Source: Enoplosus armatus
Lineage: Eukaryota; Chordata; Actinopteri; Centrarchiformes; Enoplosidae
DNA length: 64,000 nt
Direction of reading: 5' to 3'
Assembly (NCBI RefSeq): GCF_043641665.1
Contig: NC_092200.1
Location: 10,299,694-10,363,693 of the forward strand
Shown: one piece after another, positions 15,477 to 28,118 of the stretch
Position numbering within the stretch: the stretch's first letter is position 1
How the letters are laid out: the number at the start of each line of letters is the position of its first letter
Position numbers and translations under genes: made by a program
The notes under the pieces: model-generated
What the model was told of the DNA's origin: nothing
The model's input: only the letters and a program-made list of their open reading frames with translations
The model's database searches: none

Positions 15477-17144
15477 ATGGCACCTGAACATTTCTACCTT
15501 CTTCACAGAAGAAGGCTGAACTTTTCAACTGACGACAACATGCCTCAGTCAAACATTCAATACACTAAACTGCGATGGTCATTAACCATTGTTGGACTGT
15601 TCTTGTATGTGGTGGACATTTGGACAGACATTGGACTGGCACTGAAATATTTCCAAGAGAAGCATTTTGTGTGGGCTGGACTTACTCTAATGTTTGTTCT
15701 GGCTGGGCTGCTGGTAACTCAGATGTTCAGCCATGCTTGGTATAGGGACGACATGAATGATGTTCTGATGAACCCTGAGGGAAAAGCAGCTATATCAGGC
15801 ATGTCCAAAGGTGGACTTGCTGTCCTGCACCTATTTGGCGTGGGCATCTTCGCCAGGTATGGAATTAACCATAATGACAAATGGTGTAATGTTATAAGAG
15901 CACTGCAGCTAAAGAAGGCACTGACCCTTGTTATTATATCTACAAAATAACATGAGCTGCTCGTGTAGCCTGCAATAAGGAGCGCCTGCATGGTGTGACT
16001 CAAAATGTGCAGTATGCTAATTATGCACAATGGTGTGCTATCATGGAATGTGCAAACTGGAATGACTACATTTAAGCTGTAGTGTATTGTAAGAAAAAGC
16101 CTCACAAATGCATCATCGTCTGTGCAGCAGCAAAAGATGAATTAGTAACAATGTACAGTATGTTGGGAACAACCTGTCTGACTTTGTTTGTCATTGTGTT
16201 TGACCTGTTGCTAGGTATTATCACCTGCTGAAACAAGGGTTCAAAGTGGTTTGGACAACAACAAATTCCTATACAGTGGATGAGAGGAGAGATGTGCACC
16301 ACATGCTGTTTTGCCTGGCTACTGATCTGAGCATGCTCAAACTGTTTGAGGCTTTCCTGGAGAGTGTTCCTCAACTCCTTCTACAACTATACATAGTGCT
16401 GGGCCACAATGAGTGCTCGGCCATGCAGTGTAAGTAGAGGCAGAAAGTGAGACATTTTCTGCATATTCATGAATTCACTGTATCATTATTTATACCTCCT
16501 GTCCATTTCTTTCAGATTTATCTATGGTGTTCTCTTTCTTTAACATTGCCTGGGCCCTGGTGGACTATCGCCGCTGCCTGCGCAGATCCCTTCCCCATGT
16601 AAGGGAGATGCCCTCTGGTCTCCCCACGGCAGTCTACCTCCTCTACAAACTCTGTACCATCACCAGCCACATCCTCAGCTACACCCTCCTCCTCTTGCTG
16701 AGCACCTACAGCACAATAGCCCTCACCGTCCTCTGGCTGCTGGGGACAACCTGGACACACATGCTTCAAACCAAATTCTGCTCATCCAGAGGCCTCGAGC
16801 TTCTGTACCGAGCAGTCATCGGAGTCATCCTCACATTCACCTTTTTCAACGTCAAAGGACAGGACACCAAAGTAGCCATGATCATCTACTACTCCTTCTA
16901 TTGTGTTATAAACGTCACAGCTCCTTTACTGCTGGCCTTTTTGAAGCCAGAGTTGCAGACAGACACGTTTTTTCTGACAGTCAGTGGTTTGATATATGGA
17001 GGTTCAGTGCTGGGGCTGGTGTGCCTCGTGCTGTATTACCTCCTCCTGCATCCCAGAGAGTGGGGGCGTGAGGCAGATGAGGTGGACGGCCTGGGAAATG
17101 AAACACAGACCACAAGGAGAATGAGGAACTTTTTACAGCCTTGA
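15477..17144 (+). CDS. xkr9: xkr9: XK-related protein 9, caspase-activated phospholipid scramblase
   Basis: XKR9 is a plasma-membrane XK-family protein that, in mammals, scrambles phospholipids after caspase cleavage of its C-terminal tail. Coding exons: 15477-15856, 16215-16429, 16516-17144; introns are GT-AG and frames join cleanly. From the ATG at 15477 the product is 407 aa. From the ATG at 15540 (MPQSNIQYTKLRW) it is 386 aa, nearer human XKR9 (373 aa), whose start aligns with QYTK, so the second start may be the main one. Family blocks are clear: YVVDIWTDIGLALKYF in the first helix, ATDLSMLKLFEAFLESVPQLLLQLY, DYRRCLRRSLP, FLYKL-like LLYKLCTITSHIL, ELLYRAVIGVILTFTFFNVKGQ, and a closing RRMRNFLQP against human CRMRYFLME. 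Six or more hydrophobic segments are visible. The tail contains DEVDG (codons 17076-17090). Synteny with tram1 favours xkr9 over xkr8. An out-of-frame ATG at 15467 precedes the start. Confidence 0.95.
17076..17090 (+). other. xkr9: Caspase-type cleavage site DEVD|G in xkr9
   Basis: The codons GAT GAG GTG GAC GGC encode DEVDG, the optimal caspase-3/7 recognition sequence followed by a small residue. It lies 18 residues from the C-terminus. Human XKR9 carries DEID-G at the equivalent place, and cleavage there activates scrambling in mammals. Activity in this fish protein is inferred. Confidence 0.8.
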
Positions 17145-17435
17145 GGAAGTTTAAAAAAAAATCTATTTCCCAGCCTGGTTATGGGACCGCAGAGAAAAAG
17201 ATTGTGAATCTGAAGCTGCCTAACAATTCGACAAGGAAAAGGAAAATAGAGCCTGTACAGGGAGATGTCATCTTGATATTATGCTCGTTATTCATTACAC
17301 ACTAATGCTGCTATCGGTTATTTTACCATATCCTGAGGTGAAGTTAGCTTTTTCATTACTGATACAAATGAGTAGCTAAGCAATTAAGTGCAATATAGTT
17401 TAATGTATCAATGACCTTTTATTTATTCTTGTTTT

Positions 17436-17441
17436 AATAAA
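17436..17441 (+). terminator. xkr9: Poly(A) signal of xkr9
   Basis: A canonical AATAAA lies 292 bases after the xkr9 stop, followed by a T/G-containing stretch. This implies a short 3' UTR ending near 17460. No better hexamer lies closer to the stop. Confidence 0.65.
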
Positions 17442-17459
17442 CTTGTCAATGAATGATAT

Positions 17460-19690
17460 ATTTATTCTCATCAAAGTAATATATTTGCTAATCTGAATAG
17501 ACAGACATTGTCTCCTTAGATTCCTTGAAGATATTATATATACCAAGACTGTCCATTAATAATGCATTAAAATCAAATCTAAAAATTCTATTATGGTCAA
17601 AATCAGTTGGTTTCTCTACATTTTGTGTTAGAAAGTCACATTCATGTGATGTACAAAGACAATAATAAGCATACTTGTTATATTGTATACTTGCAAGCTG
17701 TTTTCTTATCTTCTTGAGTACTTACTGTCCAGTAATGTCACCTTGCATGCCTTCGCTGGATACTATTTGGTGGGTGTGGACAGACGTTTTCTTTAAGCCT
17801 GTAACACACATGTTAAACACAAGGTGGCGTTATTGTCTAGGTTGACTTTTCTCTGTGAGGTCTGCTTTTAGTCAGAAAACATGCAACATTATTCAGGCCT
17901 TTTCTAACCACTCTAATGTCTTCTCCCTTAATATTTCCATTGCCTAGTTGGACATAATCTCACAATACTTTAGTACATGTTAATCTTTAAATTCTAAACT
18001 GTAACTATGATTTATGTGATCCCTTAATTAGATTATTCAGTCCTTTGTTTGAAATTGGGATGCCTGTTAATTGCTTTTGACCCTCAGCGCCTAATATTCT
18101 TGTTCTTTTTCTGCCTCTTTTCACCTATTTCTTCCCCCTAGAATATGTCTTTAGATTAATGATAATGAAACATAATAAAACAATGCTTTATTGATCACCA
18201 CAAATAAATGAAAGTGCAGGATCAGGTCGATTTTAACAGGACCTAAAAAGGATTAAAGCTCTTGCTCGACGACAGTCCAGCAGAACAGATGCTCGCCAGC
18301 ACAGGCTTGGATGTAGTTTCTCCTGTTCCAAGTGGCTGCCTTACCACCAACATCATCTTATTGACCTTGAATTAAACTTTAAATATCAGCTACTGCTCTG
18401 ATCATTCTCATCCTAATCCCTACAAACTCAGAGGTGGCAACTAAACATTTCCCTCTCCTCAGAAATGATGAACACAGGGGTCACGGATGAGCTAACTAGA
18501 AATAACAAAACAGTGCTAATTTTGTTTTGACTACCGGCAAAATATTGTGTGAGTCAAGCTGGAGAGCTGAGGATGCTGTTTCTCCCTGGCCAGGGGCGGG
18601 GGGTGGGGGTGGCCGTACTTGGCTGGCCCAGCGTGAGCTCACCTGGGAGGAACGCTGACAAACCGCAGGGTCCAGAGAGCACGATGCTTGTTGGCTCTCA
18701 AATAAACTCTTTTCCTCCTCCCTCTCTTCCTTTAATTCAGCCAAACTCAGAGCTTTTTGACTTGTTTACTCCAAGGGGCCACTTTAACTTTCATCTGTCA
18801 GTTGTGCTCTGTCAGACGCACTCCATAAAATGACAAATTTAAGTGAGGAACTTGTGATGGAGAGGAAATGAATCACTGCCAGGTAGTTACCACACAGAAT
18901 TCAGTTTTGCTGTGGAGCTGCAGTGCACAGACTCTTTGACTTGTATCTATTAAATGCTTATTCTTTCTGTGTTATCAGAGTAGGCAAATGTATTTGTCCT
19001 AGATAAATAGCTATAGAGTAAATAGACATATAATGTTCATGTCGAGTAATTAGATGGAATCCCAAAATGACGCTGATGGCTTACCTTTGGCACCAAAAGG
19101 AGGATATTGCACCATTGCACCTGTAGGCAGGACATATCATTAGGGAGAAAATAAAATGACTTCATCCTTTGCATTTCAGATGACGGATGCTCCCTTCTCT
19201 CCCCTCCACTGTATATTTCCTTGGGTTCAGTGGACTAATGCAATGTAAACCTGCCAAAGGGACTTTTATTGGGAGAAGATGCATGTGTCCTGGGCTGCAG
19301 TCCTAAGCAGTCTCTCCCTCTCTGTCTTCCTTTGCTTTTGTTGAGCCACACATGCTTTTGGCTTTGACTCACTGCTGATAGCACTGCCAGGGACCAGTCA
19401 CAAGCTGTCGGGATGAAACGTGTTAAGTAAAGCATTACGTCTCTCTCTCCAGGAGAAAACAAGCAGAGTGAACTCTGGCGCTGACAACCTCGCTGTAATT
19501 TCTACTTCTGGCACTGAGAGCTTAATACCCAGTAATCTCTCACTCTGATCTCACTGTAATGCACCTCCAGGAGGGCTGGTGAGAATCTGAGAAACTAATA
19601 GCAGCAAATCAAAGATGATGATACGTGACAGTGCAAGATGAATCTCCAGAGCACCACAGGCCTTCATTTGACCACTGAGTGCATCTTATT
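17460..19690. other. Start of the gene-free region downstream of xkr9
   Basis: No coding exon is supported. The DNA is mostly AT-rich and unique-looking. A CTCF-like motif is at 17817-17832. A GC-richer purine-rich patch (18580-18680, with GGGGCGGGGGGTGGGGG) has potential for a G-quadruplex on the plus strand. Confidence 0.6.
17817..17832 (+). promoter_or_regulatory. CTCF-like motif
   Basis: ACACAAGGTGGCGTTA matches the core consensus CCASYAGRKGGCRSYV at 13 of 16 positions, including the invariant AG..GGC core. It lies about 370 bp beyond the xkr9 poly(A) signal, at the gene-desert boundary. Confidence 0.25.
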
Positions 19691-19694
19691 GCAT

Positions 19695-19699
19695 GCACA

Positions 19700-19761
<62 letters not shown>
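19695..19761. repeat. (CA)n microsatellite
   Basis: About 30 CA units with a single CATA interruption near the left end. It is one of the longest repeats in the window and probably polymorphic. Confidence 0.97.
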
Positions 19762-19764
<3 letters not shown>

Positions 19765-22700
19765 GGCAAATGTGCAAACACAAACACATGTAAACTCACA
19801 CTGCATCACTGTCAGCAGCTCAGTTTTGTCTGATTGAATGGCACTCAGCGTCTACATAAACAACCTTGACCACTGACCTCTCCATAACCATCACTAGCTT
19901 TTCACCAAATCTTATCTTTTTGTTTTCCATCACCACTTCCTGTAACAGCCAGTCAGGAGGGGGGCACTCCTGGCGTACGCCATCCCCACAATTTGTACAG
20001 ACACAATAAACCCAGAGGCAGGCTGTTTTTCATTAGGGCTTCAAAGTCCATATAAACCATGATTAATGAAGTCCTGAGATGTTGTATGTCTTTAATTATT
20101 ATGACTTGACTGCTGCACCAGTGCTGCAGATGCATTAGCAATGTTGGCGATCTGTACACATCTGCCTGGCTCGCTCTGACATGGCAGCTTCGCCTCATTC
20201 TTGGAGAATTCCCCGAATGTGAAGGAGGGCGGGAGGGAGATGGGGAGGGGGGGGGATAGAATCCCCCTTTTTGCAATGGCACAGAGGTTTCTTTAATCAC
20301 TGTACATGCACACTTACAAATGAGTTTGGGCAGTGACAGATTGGAGAGCAGGCTGAGGATAATTACATGCAGTGGGCTGGTGTGTGTGATCAGAGCATGG
20401 CATTGCGTTACCAAGAGGGTTCTGTAAATAAAGTCCTCATGCAATGAATGAGGATATTGTAAAGTGCATTATGCTGGGTACAATAGCACCACCATTGTTA
20501 CCATTTTGATTTCTGCTCCAGAGTAGCTGATGGTGTAGTATGACAAGAACTGCAACAGGAAGTCAATCTCGGCTTAAGCAGAAAATATTGTGGATGAGTT
20601 GGAGTCAGTTGTTACCATAAATCTGACATAAGGCACCAATTACCTGCAGTAACTAGTCATATACTATAGAGAATCAGAATCTTCATTATCTGGGGCTATT
20701 TTATATTTTAAAATATAAATTTAATTTTTTTTAGAAATATATCATGTCAAAAAGTAATAATTAATGAAGGCATTTAGAGCACAATGAAGCTGGTATTGTT
20801 GTGCAATCACGGTCTAGAATTTAAGTTTGTTTTGCCAATTCACAACATCACAAAGATTATTATTATTTTTATTATTATACATGCCAGAGCCACGCCATTA
20901 GCATGGTGATACATTTTGTACATACTGTGCTGTTTGGTGCCTGGTACCTTTTATAAATACAACATACAATAAATATGATGAGAAAAGGTTAGAACAGGAT
21001 CAGCCAGTGCAGCAAAGATGTACCTTATATGCACAGGTTTTGTGATGTGAAAAGGTTCTACAATTTTTATTACCCTTAAATGTCAACCAAGAACACTCAC
21101 ACCTGGGGGCTGCCTGAAACAACCGCAGTCTTATACTGTTGTCCTCAGAGCAGCTCCGTTGGGGCAGTTGGTGTTTAGTGCTCTTTGGGAATTTAACGAT
21201 ATTGAGGAAGGAAAGTGCGGTAGTTAATCACCTCCTGCTTCCACATTTTCCCAGCCAGTCCATGGATTCAGCATGGGACTTACCAGTCTATTTAAGATAC
21301 ACTGATTGTTTGACGTACTGTAAAGGTTTATTTTGTTGCCCATATGTATTCGCAAACAGTTCTTCATGGCTAAAAAAGAATGGCAAGTTGTAAGCCAATT
21401 TATTTCCAACGTGCCATCTTAACTTACCATCAGCCCTTTTCAAACTCAGATCAGAATCATCTTAAAATGAATTGTGGCAGTAATTAAACAAACTGTACTC
21501 TCTACTCTGCCATGTCCAGACAGTGGGACACAGAAACAAAGAGCAAAGAGGAAGCTCATTTGTGTAGTCCTCATTTAGTGCAGACGGTTTATGTTTCACA
21601 GTCATGGACTGAGCGCTAACAAAATAGCGCTACCCATCCTAGCCCTCACACACGGTCTCTCTCTCACACAGACGCATACACAGATAGAAAACAGAAGCCA
21701 TGTTTGTGTTGGGCACGCTCCCACAGCACACAGGATGATGGATTATAGAGTGTTCCTGTTTATTTATGCTGTGCTGGGTAGAAGAATATGGGCAAAGACC
21801 TCATGCATACAGCCCATGTATGGCAAATACAATCAGCCGTAAAATAAGGTTGCATATTATGAATGAGAAATGGGTTCACACATACATACACATGAAAAGC
21901 ACTGGCCTGCAATCAAACACACACACATACACACACTCGTCTTTTTGCAGGGGAAGCTTGTCTTGATTAACCTGGCCAGGGGAACCCGACATGTTTTTCC
22001 TTTTACGTCATGGCCTGTTCCCTGAGTGGCTCAGTGGAAGCCATCAATTCTAGTTTGTCTGCAGTTTGTCTGTTTGAATTTTGTGTTAATCTGTATTATT
22101 CATTGATGGCCTGTTGGCCTTGTACAGGAAGTGCTGAGTGAAGACTGTCGTGGCATTTTTCAGCCAGACATCATACATCATGCTTTCTTTTTTCTTTTAA
22201 AATTGCATCTCTCAGTTGGACCTCTGCCCTCTGCCTTCAAGAATGAAACTTTCTTGTATTCTGATGTTTTATAAGGAGGAAGGATGTTATATGTCAATGA
22301 ACAATCTTTCGATCGGAGCTGCAGAAGGAGAGGATTATCAGCATGATCCATGAAAACAGTGAAGAGGTGCACAGAGCATCTGCGACTGTGTGACTATGGG
22401 GGACAAATGTTTTTCTCTCATAGTTACTCTCTGAGCTGTGTTCACTACAGCTTATCACCCCCTTGACAATTTTCTGTTTCTCCCAGTATCAGAGGGCCTG
22501 TAGATCTTGAGTGGAGGAAAAGATGCTATGCCTGATTATAACAAGAGGTCAGGTCTTTGATGCCGGTACGGTGAAATTTGTTACATGTTAAGCCAGTGCT
22601 AATGTGATTATGGACATTGATCCATTAAATCTACTGTAAAAATGCAGCCTGCACTAGTTTTGAACTCGATACTGAGGAGAAACGTGAGAAGTACTGTGGA

Positions 22701-25394
22701 ACATTAAAGACGCTTTGATGTAATATTTAACCCATCTGCAGCGAACGGGGGGAAATGTCCATAAAACACATATTCGGCCGGAGTATGAGAGACAAGCCGG
22801 TGTGAGAAATGAGATGTATGATTTTCTCTCCGGTCTCTTGCTGTGCCGCTGCAGTGTGGGCATGAAAAGGGGCAACTGCCTGTCACGATTACCCTAGAGG
22901 ACGTTTTATCAGGGCAATAAAATCAGGCTCTGTGTGGCTGGAATACACTTTGGAACTCCCCCGCCTACTAGGATCAGCTTGAGTCTCAGACTGTCACCTC
23001 ACTCCTCCTCTGCCATGGGAAATAAGACTAAAGTTTACCACAAGTTTGTTCTTAATGCCAGGACTTTTTAGGCTGATTAGCAAACTACTTAACAGGTAGA
23101 AAGGTTATTATGCTTTCATTTGATGCCTTTTTAGGCTGATTATTTTACGCAAAAAATCGGTCACAGCACCTTCAAAAAACCTAAAAAATGCAACTAACTT
23201 CCAACAAAATGTGTTGTTCCTGCACGTTTGTTGAAGAAAATAATGGTTATTTTAATTATTTAGAGCTCATATAGGAATTCAATGTGTCTCTGTTTTACTG
23301 GGTGTCTGTCTGTCCTTCTATTGTTAATATTCAAATCAATATAATAGATTAATTTACAATTAAATACATGTGTGAATTCTGACTTTAACATATGAGTTAA
23401 AGGTAAATTAACTACATCAAATTGAATTCCACTTGGATCAGGCGATCGCAGCTACTGACTGCCTCATTTTGTTATGTGCAATGACTGAAGATCAAGATGT
23501 TAAGGAAAAATCAATATGTAAATTCAGTTTTAGCTTTAGCTAAGGCTAGCCGTGGCTATTTCACAAACTAGCTTAAACTTGCCATAGCTCTCTTGTGTTA
23601 GCTGTCTGGTTGGCTGTCTTTCTGAGGCAAAGATGGGTTCCAGAGTCCAGACATCACCAGACCAGAGTGCAGTTACTGCAGACACAGGCAGCAATACAAA
23701 GCCAGAATGCAGTAGCTAACTACATAGCCAGAGTGCACTGCGGTTTGACTTTTCTTTTTCTTTTCTGGCTCTGCTAACTGCAAATTCAAAAAGCTGTTTT
23801 CACATAAATTATACATTTTATAGTAGAATAGCGTTTTATAGTAAAACAAATGTCAAAAAGTCAGATTCTGGCTGCTGCTTGTAGCCTAGACATGATAGCA
23901 AGATTCTTGTGCACTAAGGTCATGGCTTCATACCTCTAAAATACTGAGGATGCAGAGTGTAACTGAGGACTTCAACCATCTCTTTACCAGACCATGAGGA
24001 AATGACTTAATTTAGTTGTGGGTTCGCAGTAATTTCTTAGAGGGCATTCCACTTTCTTTTAAAGTGCGTCTTTCTCATTTTGTAATTGTAATTTGTTCAG
24101 TACATTGGATCAGATACCATTTGTGACCACCACCACCAATGTACTGTATGAGGTAGTCTTTAGTTTTATCTGATTTCATGAGCCTGCCATGGACAGTTAA
24201 TGCCATATAATGTTGCACTAACGATGCCATATTGTGTGAGATCAAACATTTGGTGATTTATTGAGAATTAACTGGGACTCAGATGATTAACTAAGTCCTA
24301 TCATAGGCAAGTATTTGCCATAAAGGAGACTCTTACTAACTTTTTTTACGTATTCACAGGGATAGCAATGTATAAACTTCCTCCATCCTAGCTGACAGAA
24401 ATACAGAAGTGGGCTCATATGAACGTCTGTCCATGTTCATTTGAGTGTCAGAAATCTGTCAGTATGGCGTCTCGTTGGGATGTCCACAGTGCACGGCCTT
24501 TCACTCTGGCCCATAATGCAACAAAGGTGTGGTGACTGAGTAATCTCCTTAAACAGACTCCCTGGCAAAGCCACGGGTTCACTCCTGGGCCCCAGAGTAT
24601 CTACCAGAGGAAATTACACCCCCCTCAGATCCCAACTCAGATAAAGCACACTGATGACATCACCGTCTCCCCAGTTTTTATAAAAAAACATCCCAGTGGT
24701 CCTCCCTTATTAGCATGTGCAGTGTAGCGGGCAGCGGGAATAATAATGCATTTTCCCTCTCACACCGACTGAACTATTCAGGTTGAAAACCACAAAGCTC
24801 AGCAGCAGCCAAGCTAAATAACAGTCAGGGGGAAGATGGTCAAAGCATCACAATTAGAGGCACTTTATTTTGTAATCTGCCCGTGCCACAGGGATCGCAG
24901 ACTATAATTTGCACCAAAGATGTTTGAGTGTTTATGTTGTTGGAGAAATCTGTGGAAAGTCTATGAAGGTTTCAGATAGAGGAGTTGCGGTCAGAGGTGA
25001 TTCTGGGTGCAAGCTGACCCGTAAAGTGGAAATGATACAAGTGCCTGTTTTACAGAGAACATCTACTCAAGCTGGACGAAGTTCAAGTGTGAAGTTCAAG
25101 GAAAATACAAAAGAGCAAAGAAGCAAGAATGAATGAAGTGCCTTTTTCTTAAAAGGGCAATGGGGAGCTCAAACAAACACTCCCCTGCGTCCCAACATTA
25201 ACAAATGATTCTGTGATAGGAGCTCTAACTTTGACTTATGATTATTATTGATCATTTTATGAACCGTGTGAAGCAAAAGTATACTTTATGCCACTCAAGG
25301 GTCCAGTCCAGGCCGGGCTCGACCATATATACCCAGAGAGGGCTCTGAGTTGAGGCAGGCACATGTGGGATTTCCCCCCACAAACGCACACAAG

Positions 25395-25396
<2 letters not shown>
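19762..25396. other. Gene-free stretch
   Basis: I see no supported gene. AT-rich unique-looking sequence predominates. A fragment at about 20870-20915 (TGCCAGAGCCACGCCATTAGCATGG) resembles the end of the GCTAACATG-type repeat seen again at 39690-39990. TTTTTAGGCTGATTA occurs twice, at about 23066 and 23128. TTTAGCTTTAGCTAAGGCTAGC (23529 onward) and the next 350 bases look like another decayed dispersed repeat, but I have no second copy to prove it. Confidence 0.5.

Positions 25397-25430
<34 letters not shown>
25397..25430. repeat. (CA)n microsatellite
   Basis: About 17 CA units, uninterrupted. Confidence 0.97.
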
Positions 25431-25435
<5 letters not shown>

Positions 25436-25792
25436 AGGGTTTAAGCATTATTATAAAGCTCTGTTCAGGATTTTTGGCTTGTGTACTGTACGCTGCTTAT
25501 AAGGCTCTTTCTTGACCCACAGGATGATGGGGGGCTGTTGGTGCAGAATGTGGTCCACCAGACAGTTCTGACTGGACCCTTCACATTCATTATGACAAGG
25601 TGAGAGATTGTATACCCCTGTACCTGCAACATGTCTTCCTATTGGTTCAGAAATAATATGCAAATTTAAGATGTATCATACTATTCAGATTAATAAGGAG
25701 AGTTATTAAATCTTTATCATATTAAAGACAACTGTGTCAAATATGTGTAGTTTTATACAGTGAGATACTGCTATGAACTGCCTGATATGTGG

Positions 25793-25808
25793 CCGGTAGA
25801 TGGCGGTA
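25793..25808 (+). promoter_or_regulatory. Strong CTCF-like motif
   Basis: CCGGTAGATGGCGGTA fits the CTCF core consensus CCASYAGRKGGCRSYV at 15 of 16 positions (A to G at position 3). It opens a GC-richer block running to about 26000. It is the best CTCF candidate in the window and points rightward into the desert. Confidence 0.45.
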
Positions 25809-26830
25809 TATGTACATGGAAGTGCTTTTCCACCTATGAGGTTTTAAGGCCCCCGTCCCTCCGGGGCTTCCAGTCTCTGGCTGCCCCTGTCTGAGCAGAG
25901 GCCAGCGGTCAGAGAGACACCTGATCCGGATTCATCACCACTCCGCACTAATCAGCCGAGCGGCCAGCGCCTCAGCATGTCTCAGGCAAACTGTGCTTTG
26001 CCTAATTACGTTTTTAATGAAGACCTTTTAGTGTGAGCACTGCTTCAAGACAACAAACCCGCAGCTCGTCGATGGACAAATAATTCACTAAAATCTCATT
26101 TTTTGTTTTGCAGCGAGAAACAGAAATACAGAAATGTATAATTCATCGTTCAAATATTATACAGCGCAAAACAGACAGAATGTTTAGCTTTAACCGATAA
26201 TTTAAAAATTAAAGAGAAAAATGTGGAATTAACATTTTTATAGCAGGAATGTTACAATGCTGATCGCTTTTTAAATCGTTTATTCTTTATTTATTTTGTT
26301 TATTAACTGTGACGCTATATAATATGAGGTAAAATGTCAAAAAAGCTTATAATTCTTGTTGAAATTTGCATTGTATAATATAAAAAGTTCTCAGTAAGTC
26401 TGAGACGGTGTAAATTGCACAAACTGCTATTTTAATTGCAGGCCGTTAAATGATGAATTCATTTATTATCGTAATTTTTATTTTTTCGCCGTTTGATCAG
26501 AACAATTAAGTGAATCATTGCCTTTATTAAAATTCAAGGCAACATCTAGTCAGGTAATATAATACGTAACGCATTCAGGATGCTCGTCCACGCGCGAGTG
26601 AAGTCCCTATTTTCTAGAAAAGTATCATGATCATTATTGTTATTCACACATGACATTGTCGACATGTTGAAGGAGGCTGAATAATTCACCACAATATTAT
26701 CTATCGATCGACAGTACAGAAAAGAAGCGATCCAGTCTACAGTGAATGTCTCACTCACAGCAGCGAGGGATCGATAATCTCGGCGGTTTGGGACAGTGGG
26801 GGCAAGTCACGTGACGGCAGATTCCATGAG
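25809..26830. promoter_or_regulatory. Candidate regulatory block in the desert
   Basis: Two GC/CpG-richer islands (25840-25990 and 26560-26830) flank an AT-rich core with homeodomain-like TAATTACG and TTTTTAATGAAG motifs. The right island contains the palindrome GTCACGTGAC (26806-26815) and several CpGs (CACGCGCGAG, ATCGATCGAC). No reading frame of interest is present. This looks like an enhancer or an unannotated promoter; conservation has not been tested. Confidence 0.3.
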
Positions 26831-27390
26831 AGGCAGCAGGACAGGGCCAACCTTGACACTAAAAGGACTATTGAGTTTCAAGACAGCGAGAAGTTCAAGT
26901 TTCCCACCAAAAATGAAGTGCCCACAATTAATGAAACCGGAAAATTACAGTTGGTTGTTGGATGTCTTCAAATCAAAGCGATACGAGCTACAGAGATTTA
27001 GAAATGTGTAATTTATTTTAGCAAGAGAAGAAGAACATATGCACATTTAAAACAGTCACATGTCTTACTTATTATTTGTATGAATAATTAACTAGTAACG
27101 TTTTTAATGGTTCAAAAAAGTCAATGTCAGAAAGAAAATATTCCAAATGTACACATGCAGAAATTAAAAGCTCCAAACAACCAAAAGTGAAAATGACTTC
27201 TCACTTTTGCTTCAGGTCGGACACTGATGCTGCCCTGCCTTCAATAATGCTCCCACCTGTCCTGGAAAGTGATAAAGCTCTTCATCTCACTTGCATGCTT
27301 TGCCAGGAAGTGACAGCCTAGTGCTCCTACTTAATGATTTCCACAGGATAGGCTGCGCATGACAGACGCCAGAGAATCAGCTCTCATCAC

Positions 27391-27423
<33 letters not shown>
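27391..27423. repeat. (CA)n microsatellite
   Basis: About 16 CA units. A second CA tract follows within 210 bp. Confidence 0.96.
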
Positions 27424-27424
<1 letters not shown>

Positions 27425-27586
27425 GACCACTACTATCTATCAGAGGGATACTACACTTGGTCCAGCGCGTCTCAGTCTTGCCTGTGTTTGTATAAGCTTG
27501 ATTTTCACAACTGGAAAGTAATAGCCATCTGCCCGAGCAGGCTGGAGGGGTATCATGTGTGAGCAGGTAACCGACGGCTATTAAAA

Positions 27587-27626
27587 CCACACACACACAC
27601 TTGGTCCTGAGCTCCTCGCTCTCTCT

Positions 27627-27671
<45 letters not shown>
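27587..27671. repeat. Compound CA microsatellite
   Basis: A short (CA)7 (27587-27600), a CT-rich spacer (CTCGCTCTCTCTCCC), then about 21 further CA units to 27671. Confidence 0.95.
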
Positions 27672-27675
<4 letters not shown>

Positions 27676-28105
27676 TGCAAGTTGCTGCAAAGAGACTGAA
27701 AGAGAAGGGGAGAGGAGGAAGAAAGACAGAGATGAAATATAGTGCAGGCGCCGGTCTGTTAGACACTCTAACACTGGCAGGACATACCAGGCAGAGGAAC
27801 ATGGCATTGATGATTTATAGGTATAATATTTGATAAACCTACGGGACAAGAGGTTTGTTTCCGCTGTATAGAGGCAGAGGGTGAAAGTGTACATGGAAAG
27901 TATTCAGGAAAAGTAAAATGTTTCTTTTTCTAGAAATATATCACGTTGCTGAAGCAGTTTTTTGACAGACAAACAGATGCCAGCCAGACTGGCCAACATA
28001 AATCCAGAACACACTTATGACCAGACTGACAGGTGACTGGAGTCAGTCGGGTCCAGGTTAGCTGCATTCCCAGGCCTCATCTCTCAGGTAGTGTGGGAAG
28101 GCAAA

Positions 28106-28118
28106 CCCCCCCCCCCCC
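28106..28118. repeat. Poly-C tract, 13 nt
   Basis: Uninterrupted C run, the first of a cluster extending to 30.5 kb. Confidence 0.9.

Noticed and set aside
26796..27011. 71-aa plus-strand frame next to the CpG block
   Set aside because: No family match, no good splice sites; kept only as part of a candidate regulatory block.
27387..27894. Minus-strand frames of 73-113 aa with cysteine-valine runs
   Set aside because: They are translations of CA microsatellites.
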